Part shown: positions 6,276 to 12,426 of the stretch, one piece after another
How the letters are laid out: the number at the start of each line of letters is the position of its first letter
How positions within the stretch are numbered: position 1 is the stretch's first letter
DNA from: Arthrobacter sp. AQ5-06
Lineage (GTDB): Bacteria > Actinomycetota > Actinomycetes > Actinomycetales > Micrococcaceae
Length of the DNA stretch: 35,504 nt
Assembly (NCBI RefSeq): GCF_003287955.1
Contig: NZ_QMKP01000026.1
Coordinates: forward strand, 1 to 35,504
Reading direction: 5' to 3'
Program-made: the position numbers and the translations under genes
Notes under the pieces: model-generated
What the model saw: only the letters and a program-made list of their open reading frames with translations
Told to the model about the DNA's origin: nothing
Database searches by the model: none

Positions 6276-7400
6276 TCAGGCATCCTTTCGGTTGGCCGTG
6301 ATCAGAAGCCACAGCAGGAACGGGGCACCGAGCGCGCCGGTGATAACGCCGACGGGCAGCACGGTGCCGTCCAGCAGCAAGGGGGCGAGGTTGGCCGCGG
6401 CGTAGTCGGCGGTGAGGACAATCAGCGCACCCACCAGGGCCGACGCCGGGAGGCTGGCTTTACGGGTGAAGCGCCGGGCGATCGGGCCAGCCAGGAAGGC
6501 GACGAACGAGACGGGCCCGGCAGCCGCCGTCGCCACCGCGGCGAGTGCGACGGCGGTGACCACCACAGCGAGGCGGCTGAACCCGACACGGACGCCCAGC
6601 CCGGCCGCGGCGTCGTCGCCGAGTTCCAGGATGCGCAGCGGCCCGGCAAGGGCGATGACGGCGGGGACCAGGACCAGCAGCGCCAGTGCGAGCATGCCCG
6701 CCCGGTCCCAGTTGGCGGAGTTGAGGGAGCCGTTGAGCCAGACGAGTGCGTCGGCTGCCGTGCGGATGTCCGCGCGGGTCATGAGGAAGCTGACCACGGC
6801 GTGCAGGGCGGCGGCGATGCCCACACCCGCCAGGATGAGGCGGTTGCCGGCGGCATTGCCGCGGTTCCCGCCGCCGGATCCCAGGGATCCGCCGCGGGAG
6901 ATGGCGTAGATCAGCGCTGCGATGCCCAGGGCGCCGCCAAGTGCCGCTCCGGACACGGCCGGCCCGGTGGCGCCGAAGATCACGATGGCGGTGACCGCGG
7001 CCGCGCTCGCACCGTAGCTGATACCGATCACGTCCGGGCTGGCCAGCGGGTTGCGGAGCATGCTCTGGAACAGGCCGCCGGAGAGGCCGAACGCGGCACC
7101 GATCATCACGCCGATGACGGCCCGGGGCAGCTTGTTCTCCATGACAATGAAGCTTGCGCCGGGGATTCTCTCGCCGCCGGTCAGGTGTCCGATGAGGATC
7201 TTGAAAAAGTCCGGGATAGTCACGGTGTAGCTGCCCAGGAGCACGTACACCGAGAACATGATCACGACGCCGAGGGCCAGGGCGGCGGTCCGGTTCAGGA
7301 TGGTCCGGCCCATCAGGGGTGCGCGAACTGGCAGATAATCCCCTGTTTTCGCGGTTTTGAGGGGTTTATCTGCCAGTTCGCGCCCGGTGGAGGTGATCAC
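6276..7400 (-). CDS. FecCD-family iron-siderophore permease (FepG type)
   Basis: The protein has about nine to ten hydrophobic segments and FecCD motifs: NPLASPDVIGISYGASAAA, NRLILAGVGIAA, then LELGDDAAAGLG and a C-terminal TVLPVGVITGALGAPFFL-like region (LPVGVITGALGAPFLLWLL). The start is uncertain. GTG at 7400 overlaps the preceding stop (GTGA), has GGAAAGG upstream and gives 374 residues. ATG at 7313 (MGRTILN) would give 345 residues and place only eight residues before the first membrane helix, but lacks a ribosome binding site. The palindrome at 7321-7383 falls in the disputed N terminus. Confidence 0.92.
   Translation of the reverse strand: MITSTGRELADKPLKTAKTGDYLPVRAPLMGRTILNRTAALALGVVIMFSVYVLLGSYTVTIPDFFKILIGHLTGGERIPGASFIVMENKLPRAVIGVMIGAAFGLSGGLFQSMLRNPLASPDVIGISYGASAAAVTAIVIFGATGPAVSGAALGGALGIAALIYAISRGGSLGSGGGNRGNAAGNRLILAGVGIAAALHAVVSFLMTRADIRTAADALVWLNGSLNSANWDRAGMLALALLVLVPAVIALAGPLRILELGDDAAAGLGVRVGFSRLAVVVTAVALAAVATAAAGPVSFVAFLAGPIARRFTRKASLPASALVGALIVLTADYAAANLAPLLLDGTVLPVGVITGALGAPFLLWLLITANRKDA
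7321..7383. repeat. palindromic element in the 5' end of the second permease gene
   Basis: Two 24-base arms (7321-7344 and 7360-7383) pair with one mismatch around a 15-base loop. The arms begin GCGCGAACTGGCAGATAA. It sits between the stop of the first permease and the ATG at 7313 of the second, and would encode residues 6-27 if the GTG start is used. It could form a strong hairpin in the message. Confidence 0.85.
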
Positions 7401-8536
7401 AGCCCGGCCGCCTTTCCGCGGCGGATGAGCCAGACGAAGACCGGCGCGCCAACGAGTGCCGTCATGATCCCGGCCGGAACCTCGCCGGGAAGCAGCACTA
7501 CGCGGCCGATAATGTCCGCGCCGAGCAAAAGTGCCGGTGCGAGGACCAGGGAGAACGGCAGGATCCAGCGGTAGTCGGGGCCGGTGAGTGACCGGACCGC
7601 GTGGGGAATGACCAGGCCAACAAAACCGATCGGCCCTGCCAATGCCGTCGCGGAACCGCACAGCAGCACGATGCCCAAGGCAGTCACTCCACGTGTCAGG
7701 CCCACACTCTGGCCCAGGCCGCGGGCGATGTCATCACCCAAAGCCAGGCTGTTGAGGATGCGGCCGGTGCCAAGAACAATAAGCGCCCCGACGGCCAGGA
7801 ACGGGAGGCCCGGGAGCACCTCTGCCCAGTCGCGGCCGGCGATTCCGCCCACCTGCCAGAAGCGGAAGCGGTCCAGCGTGTCCTGGCTGGAGACGAGAAT
7901 GACACTCATCAGGGAATAGAGCCCGGCGCTGAGCGCGGCTCCGGCGAGGGCGAGCTTGACCGGCGTCGCACCGTCCCTGCCCATGGACGCAACGAGGTAA
8001 ACCACGACGGCGGCGGCTCCGGCGCCGATGAAAGCGAACCAGATGTAGCCGCTCAGGGAGGTGACGCCGAAAAGGTAGATGCCGGTGACCACGGCCAGCG
8101 CGGCTCCGGCATTGACACCCATGATGCCGGGATCTGCCAGCGGATTGCGGGCAACGCCCTGCATAGCGGCGCCGGCCAGGCCCAGGGCGCCGCCGGCGAG
8201 CAGTCCCAGGACGGTGCGGGGGATGCGCGCATGGACCACGGCGTGGTCCCCGTTGACGGCGTCGAACTGGGTGAGCGCCTGCCACACAGTGACCAGGGAA
8301 AGGCCCCTGGCGCCGATGGCCAAGGAAGCGGCGGCTAACAAGGAAAGTACGACGACGGCGGCCAGCAGCCAGGCAGCCTGCCTGGTTCTGGCCTTCCCGC
8401 CGGCGCCAGCCAATCGAGCGGCGCCAGCCAATCGCCCGGCGCGAAAGGACACTTGAGGCCCTCGTTGCGACCCGATCGGGGCCCCAAGTGTCCGTTCGCG
8501 CTGTCCGGCGGGTGCGGTCGTCGTACTTTCCGTCAT
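7397..8536 (-). CDS. FecCD-family iron-siderophore permease (FepD type)
   Basis: The 379-residue protein has the FecCD pattern: RIPRTVLGLLAGGALGLAGA, QGVARNPLADPGIMGVNAGA, LALAGAALSAGLYS, LNSLALGDDIARGLG and GFVGLVIPHAVRSLTGPDYR, with a C-terminal GEVPAGIMTALVGAPVFVWL. It has about ten membrane helices and would form a heterodimeric channel with the next gene. The first 50 residues are unusual: they are encoded by a palindrome (8439-8501, residues 12-33) followed by an 18-base tandem duplication at 8401-8436 (ARLAGA repeats). The first helix begins near residue 53. The gene starts 10 bases past the lipoprotein stop. Confidence 0.93.
   Translation of the reverse strand: MTESTTTAPAGQRERTLGAPIGSQRGPQVSFRAGRLAGAARLAGAGGKARTRQAAWLLAAVVVLSLLAAASLAIGARGLSLVTVWQALTQFDAVNGDHAVVHARIPRTVLGLLAGGALGLAGAAMQGVARNPLADPGIMGVNAGAALAVVTGIYLFGVTSLSGYIWFAFIGAGAAAVVVYLVASMGRDGATPVKLALAGAALSAGLYSLMSVILVSSQDTLDRFRFWQVGGIAGRDWAEVLPGLPFLAVGALIVLGTGRILNSLALGDDIARGLGQSVGLTRGVTALGIVLLCGSATALAGPIGFVGLVIPHAVRSLTGPDYRWILPFSLVLAPALLLGADIIGRVVLLPGEVPAGIMTALVGAPVFVWLIRRGKAAGL
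8439..8501. repeat. palindromic element inside the start of the first permease gene
   Basis: Arms of 22 bases (8439-8460 and 8480-8501) match with two mismatches around a 19-base loop. Both arms begin GCGCGAA and contain GGACACTT. The end sequence GCGCGAAC is shared with the palindrome at 7321-7383. It is wholly inside coding sequence, before the first membrane helix, and is followed by two 18-base tandem units at 8401-8436 identical in 16 positions. Confidence 0.85.
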
Positions 8537-8546
8537 GGAACGGTGC

Positions 8547-9638
8547 TTACTTCACTGCATCCACAGCGGTGGCCAGCTGCGGGAGGAACGTGTCCAGCGC
8601 CCAGGGCAGGCTCAGGGGCGAGGAGGCGGAGATTGCCAGGACCAGGCTCTTGTCCGCATCGGCAACGAACGCGCCGTTCTTGATGGCCGGAACCTGGCCC
8701 AGCAGGGGGTCGCTCTTGACGGCCGCAGCGGTCGCGGCATCCTCAACGGAGCTCAGGAAGACATCGGCCTCAAGTTCGTTGGCCTTCTCGGCGGACCACG
8801 GCACGAAGAAGTCCTTGGAGCCCGCGGAAGCCTTCTCGACGACCGGGGCCAGTTTCATCCCGATGGCTGACAGGAACTTAGGACGGTTGTCATTGGCGGT
8901 GTAGAAGCCCGTGGCGGTGAGGTCCGAGGGATCGGTGTATCCGTAGATGAAGCTCTTGCCGGCGATCTGCGGGTACTTGGCAGCTTCTGCCTTGACGGTG
9001 GCCTCAGTATCGGCGATGAGCTTGGTAGCCTCAGCCTCCTTGCCCAGGGCCTTGCCGATGATGGAGGTTGAATCCTGCCATGAGGTTCCGTAGGCAACCT
9101 CGGGGTGGGCCACCACCGGCGCGATTTCGCTGAGCTTTTTGTAGTCCTCTTCGGTCAGGCCGGAGTAGGCGGCCAGGATGACGTCAGGGGTGAGCTTGGC
9201 GATCTCGGTGAAGTTGATGCCGTCAGCCTCGGAGAACTGGACCGGAGCCTTGTCGGAACCGAAGCCGGCGCCGAGTTCTTTCAGCGCCGCGTCCTTCCAC
9301 GGAGTGGAGCCCTGCTCGTTGCCGCCCCATTCGTTCTTGGGGACGCCCACCGGGACAACGCCGAGGGCAAGGGCAACGTCGTCGTTGACCCAGGAAACGG
9401 TGACTACGCGCTTGGGCTGTTCCTTGACGGTGGTTTCACCGAAGACGTGCTTGATGGTGACCGGGAACTGCGAGCTGCTGGAGCTGGAGGCGCCGGCGTC
9501 TGACGTGGAGGATGCGGGGCCGGTGGAGCAGGCGGACAGTGTGAGTGCCGCGGCGGCCAGAACTGCCGTTGCCTTACCGGCTGACTTGAACAGCGTGCGG
9601 CGGGTGGCGCTCGGGCCGGAGAAGAGGGGGGAAGTCAC
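8547..9638 (-). CDS. iron-siderophore substrate-binding lipoprotein
   Basis: The 363-residue protein is a periplasmic-binding-protein type 2 lipoprotein. A basic start with two arginines (ATRRTLFKSAGKA) and a hydrophobic stretch end in LTLSACST, with the lipidated cysteine near residue 37. A serine-rich linker follows, then KRVVTVSWVNDDVALALGVV and PDVILAAYSGL, which are typical of FepB/FeuA-like proteins. It captures the ferric siderophore outside the membrane and passes it to the permeases. GTG at 9638 was chosen because AAGGAG lies just upstream and it gives a normal signal peptide; the frame stays open upstream to 9782 but that part is not protein-like. It is the first gene of the operon, under the DtxR-like box at 9672-9690. 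Confidence 0.93.
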   Translation of the reverse strand: MTSPLFSGPSATRRTLFKSAGKATAVLAAAALTLSACSTGPASSTSDAGASSSSSSQFPVTIKHVFGETTVKEQPKRVVTVSWVNDDVALALGVVPVGVPKNEWGGNEQGSTPWKDAALKELGAGFGSDKAPVQFSEADGINFTEIAKLTPDVILAAYSGLTEEDYKKLSEIAPVVAHPEVAYGTSWQDSTSIIGKALGKEAEATKLIADTEATVKAEAAKYPQIAGKSFIYGYTDPSDLTATGFYTANDNRPKFLSAIGMKLAPVVEKASAGSKDFFVPWSAEKANELEADVFLSSVEDAATAAAVKSDPLLGQVPAIKNGAFVADADKSLVLAISASSPLSLPWALDTFLPQLATAVDAVK

Positions 9639-9645
9639 GGAACTC

Positions 9646-9671
9646 CTTAGGTGAAATGATGCGAACCTAAG
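9646..9671 (-). promoter_or_regulatory. inverted repeat beside the lipoprotein ribosome binding site
   Basis: CTTAGGT (9646-9652) and ACCTAAG (9665-9671) are perfect inverted arms 12 bases apart. The halves match DtxR/IdeR half-sites (TTAGGT/ACCTAA), but the spacing is longer than in a standard box. On the message the inner arm abuts the AAGGAG ribosome binding site, so folding could hide it. Confidence 0.45.
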
Positions 9672-9690
9672 TAAGGGTAGCCTAGCCTGC
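9672..9690 (-). promoter_or_regulatory. DtxR/IdeR-type iron box
   Basis: On the minus strand the 19 bases read GCAGGCTAGGCTACCCTTA, matching 14 of 19 positions of the DtxR consensus TTAGGTTAGGCTAACCTAA. It lies 3 bases downstream of a TAATTA -10-like hexamer (9699-9694), that is, across the expected transcription start of the siderophore operon. Repression by iron-loaded DtxR/IdeR is the natural reading. Confidence 0.7.
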
Positions 9691-9711
9691 TCATAATTAG
9701 AAAAGCATTGT

Positions 9712-9738
9712 GTTGCGTAATTAATTATGTGACGCAAC
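9712..9738. promoter_or_regulatory. inverted repeat in the divergent promoter region
   Basis: GTTGCGT (9712-9718) and ACGCAAC (9732-9738) are perfect 7-base arms around an AT-rich 13-base centre. It is placed between the iron operon and the exporter gene. It may be an operator of unknown partner or part of the promoter. Confidence 0.4.
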
Positions 9739-9765
9739 GAATAGCGACAGGTTATTGCCGGCAGG

Positions 9766-9783
9766 GGTGAACGGTGGTTCACT
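9766..9783. promoter_or_regulatory. operator-like palindrome 1 upstream of the exporter
   Basis: GGTGAACGGTGGTTCACT contains perfect GTGAAC/GTTCAC arms with a 4-base spacer. It is closely similar to the palindrome at 9792-9809, with centres 26 bases apart. It is likely a site for the TetR regulator encoded at 11831-12376. Confidence 0.5.
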
Positions 9784-9791
9784 CTTTAGGG

Positions 9792-9809
9792 GGTAAACGC
9801 GCGTTCACC
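9792..9809. promoter_or_regulatory. operator-like palindrome 2 upstream of the exporter
   Basis: GGTAAACGCGCGTTCACC is an 18-base palindrome with one mismatched pair. It shares the pattern GGTRAAC...GTTCAC with the site at 9766-9783. It lies 40 bases upstream of the exporter start. Confidence 0.55.
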
Positions 9810-9848
9810 GCGCCGCTCCCCTTCCCAGTCCACACCTGAAAGCACCTG

Positions 9849-11834
9849 ATGCCGCGTTCCAACGCCCTGAACACCAACCGGGGCCCGTCCCCCTCCGCCA
9901 TCACCGCCGTCCTGGCCCTTAGCGGCACGGTGGTGGCCCTCATGCAAACACTGGTGGTGCCGCTCCTTCCGGATTTCCCCCGGATCCTGGGTATCACCGC
10001 CGACGATGCCTCCTGGCTGGTGACCGCCACCCTGCTGGCCAGCGCCGTGGCAACGCCCGTTGTGTCCCGCAGCGCGGATATGTACGGCAAACGCAAGATG
10101 ATGGTGGTTTGCCTGGCGATCATGGTGGCCGGTTCGGTCATTGCCGCGGTTGGCGGATCCTTCCTGTGGCTGGTCATCGGCAGGACGCTCCAAGGCTTCG
10201 CGTCGGCTCTGATTCCGGTGGGCATCAGCATCATGCGCGATGAGCTGCCCAAGGAGAAGATGGGCTCCGCGGTTGCCTTGATGAGCGCCACCCTGGGTAT
10301 CGGCAGCGCCATGGGCCTGCCACTCGCGGGAGTGCTGTACGAGAGCCTGGGGTGGGCCTCGATCTTCTGGGTGTCCGCTGCCGCCGGCGCACTGCTGCTT
10401 GTTGCCGTGGCCCTGGTGGTCCCGGAATCCAAGGTCCGCACGCCCGGGCGCTTCGACTACGCGGGAGCGCTGGTGCTCTCCGCAGCCCTGGCTGCCCTGC
10501 TGCTGGCGATCTCCAAGGGCGGCGCCTGGGGCTGGGGCTCGGAGCCAGTTCTGCTGCTGTTTCTCACAGCCGCAATACTCCTGGCCGCTTGGGTCCCGTA
10601 TGAGCTGAAAGTCAGCCAGCCGATGGTTGACCTGCGGACATCGGGCCGCAGACCGGTACTCATGACCAACGTGGCCTCGCTGCTCATCGGCTTCGCCATG
10701 TTCGCCAACATGCTCCTCACCACGCAGCAGCTCCAGCTGCCTACCGCCACGGGCTACGGTTTCGGGCTGAACGTCATTACAGCAGGGCTGTGCATGGTCC
10801 CGTCCGGGCTCGCCATGGTGGTTTTCGCGCCTGTTTCCGGTCGCATCATCCGGGTCTTCGGCGGCAAGTCCGCCCTGATCGCCGGCGCCATCGTGATGAT
10901 TGTGGGCTACGTGAGCCGCGTCTTCTTCTACGACTCCATTGCGTGGGTCATCATCGGTTCAACCGTGGTCAGCGTCGGCACAGCCATCGCCTACGCCGCC
11001 ATGCCCACACTGATCATGGGCGTGGTGCCGATCACCGAGACGGCCTCGGCCAACGGGCTGAACAGCCTGGTCCGGTCCATCGGCACGTCGACGTCGAGCG
11101 CCGCGGTTGCCGCGGTCCTCACCTCAGTCAGCATGACGGTCGGGGCCGTGCACCTTCCGTCGTTCGAGGCTTTCAAGGACGTATTCTGGCTGGCCGCGCT
11201 GGCAGCGGCAGCATCGGTGGTGGCCACCGTCTTTATCCCTAAGGCCACAGCAGCCCACCGCCCATCCGCATCTGACACCGCCGCGTCCGTCAATACAGCC
11301 GAAATCGTGGTGCAGGGGCGCGTCCTTGCACCTGACAGCCGCCCCGTCACTCCCGCCGTCGTGACCGTGCTCCAGACCGCGGGCGAGCCGGTGGACTGGA
11401 GCCGGGTGGATACGGAAGGCAACTATTCAGTGGCCCTCCCGGGCGCCGGAAAGTACGTCATGGTCACCAATGCAGCAGGCTGGGCGCCGATGGCAGAGGT
11501 CTTCGACTTCGACGGCCGCACCCGGCACCAGAACTTCCTGCTTCGGGACCGGCTGGAGATCAGCGGGCTGGTCACCGCCGGCAGCGAGGCTGTGGCCGGC
11601 GCGGTGGTGACACTCCTTGAGGCAAGCGGCGGTTACCTGGCCACCACCCTTTCAGACGACGACGGCGCGTATGCGTTTCCGCTGCCCCTCGCCGGCCGCT
11701 ACATCGTGACCATGGTTATTCCGGACACGCATCAGGCCATGGCGCGGAAACTCGCGGTGGACAACCGCTCCGTCACCATTGATCTCGCGGCGCCGCGTGT
11801 GGAGGAAAAGTCCACGGAGCCGGTGAGCGCATGA
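9849..11834 (+). CDS. MFS drug/metabolite exporter (DHA2-like) with a carboxypeptidase-regulatory-like tail
   Basis: The 661-residue protein starts with an MFS transporter. Motif A-like SRSADMYGKRK lies near residues 73-83, motif B-like IGRTLQGFASALIPVG and motif C-like LGIGSAMGLPLAGVLYE follow, and about 14 helices run to residue 470. The remaining 180 residues are soluble and contain two beta-sandwich repeats of the carboxypeptidase-regulatory type: VVQGRVLAPDSRPVTPAVVT (from about 484) and LEISGLVTAGSEAVAGAVVT (from about 572). Each has a GxY(S/A)(V/F) strand pair. The stop overlaps the tetR start (ATGA). Position beside a siderophore operon makes siderophore export possible, but the substrate is unknown. 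Confidence 0.9.
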   Translation: MPRSNALNTNRGPSPSAITAVLALSGTVVALMQTLVVPLLPDFPRILGITADDASWLVTATLLASAVATPVVSRSADMYGKRKMMVVCLAIMVAGSVIAAVGGSFLWLVIGRTLQGFASALIPVGISIMRDELPKEKMGSAVALMSATLGIGSAMGLPLAGVLYESLGWASIFWVSAAAGALLLVAVALVVPESKVRTPGRFDYAGALVLSAALAALLLAISKGGAWGWGSEPVLLLFLTAAILLAAWVPYELKVSQPMVDLRTSGRRPVLMTNVASLLIGFAMFANMLLTTQQLQLPTATGYGFGLNVITAGLCMVPSGLAMVVFAPVSGRIIRVFGGKSALIAGAIVMIVGYVSRVFFYDSIAWVIIGSTVVSVGTAIAYAAMPTLIMGVVPITETASANGLNSLVRSIGTSTSSAAVAAVLTSVSMTVGAVHLPSFEAFKDVFWLAALAAAASVVATVFIPKATAAHRPSASDTAASVNTAEIVVQGRVLAPDSRPVTPAVVTVLQTAGEPVDWSRVDTEGNYSVALPGAGKYVMVTNAAGWAPMAEVFDFDGRTRHQNFLLRDRLEISGLVTAGSEAVAGAVVTLLEASGGYLATTLSDDDGAYAFPLPLAGRYIVTMVIPDTHQAMARKLAVDNRSVTIDLAAPRVEEKSTEPVSA

Positions 11835-12376
11835 GCAGCCCCAGCCACGACGCGATCTTCAGCGCCGCCGGACGCCTTTTCGGTGAACGCGGCTACCGTG
11901 CCGTCACGGTGCGGGACATCGCCGGCGAGGCGGGCGTTTCGGCGGCCCTGGTTATGAAACTCTTCGTCTCCAAGGAAAAGCTCTATGCCGCTGTCCGGCC
12001 CGACGAGTCGCAGCTCGCCGAACTGGAGGTCCCGACGACGGAACTCGGCAGGGCCCTCGTGTTCCGCGTGTTGATGCGCAGGGAACGCGGAGCGCAGGAG
12101 CCGTGGGCCATCATCCCGTTCGCCGTGCTGGACTCGCCCGACCCCGATGCTGCGCGGGTGGACATCCGTGAACGCTACGTCGCCGCCATTGCCCGCCTCA
12201 TCGGAGACACCACACCGGATCGCCGGTTCGCCTCCTCCGTGGTGGCTCTGATGACCGGATTCGGCGAGACCGTCCGCACCCTGGGCCTCTTCGACGGCTG
12301 GGACTTTGACGAACTGGTGGGACACTACGGCGCAATCGTCCAGGCACAGATCGACGCCTGCACGGCCGCCGACTAA
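11831..12376 (+). CDS. TetR-family transcriptional regulator
   Basis: The 181-residue protein has an N-terminal TetR helix-turn-helix: HDAIFSAAGRLFGERGYRAV, TVRDIAGEAGVSAALVMKLF, then VSKEKLYAAV. The C-terminal ligand domain is variable. It is translationally coupled to the exporter gene (ATGA overlap), the usual arrangement for a repressor of its own exporter operon. The paired palindromes at 9766-9809 are the likely operators. The effector is unknown. Confidence 0.92.
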   Translation: MSSPSHDAIFSAAGRLFGERGYRAVTVRDIAGEAGVSAALVMKLFVSKEKLYAAVRPDESQLAELEVPTTELGRALVFRVLMRRERGAQEPWAIIPFAVLDSPDPDAARVDIRERYVAAIARLIGDTTPDRRFASSVVALMTGFGETVRTLGLFDGWDFDELVGHYGAIVQAQIDACTAAD

Positions 12377-12379
12377 ACC

Positions 12380-12418
12380 CTCTCTCACTTTTGGCCCAAA
12401 ACCCCACAGGTGAGAGAG
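12380..12418. terminator. hairpin between tetR and jetC, carrying the GTGAGAGAG repeat
   Basis: CTCTCTCAC (12380-12388) pairs with GTGAGAGAG (12410-12418). The stem can extend to 15 bases per side with two imperfect pairs. It fills the 50-base gap between two convergent genes and may terminate both. GGTGAGAGAGCG here matches the word repeated at 4149-4193. Confidence 0.5.
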
Positions 12419-12426
12419 CGCCCGGG

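Noticed and set aside
5772..7574. Plus-strand open frame of 600 codons opposite the ATPase and permease genes
   Set aside because: It is antisense to two genes with complete family motifs and reads as Gly/Asp/Gln/Arg-rich low complexity.
11831..12376. The gene after jetC considered as a diverged JetD
   Set aside because: It is on the opposite strand, only 181 residues long, and has a clear TetR helix-turn-helix.
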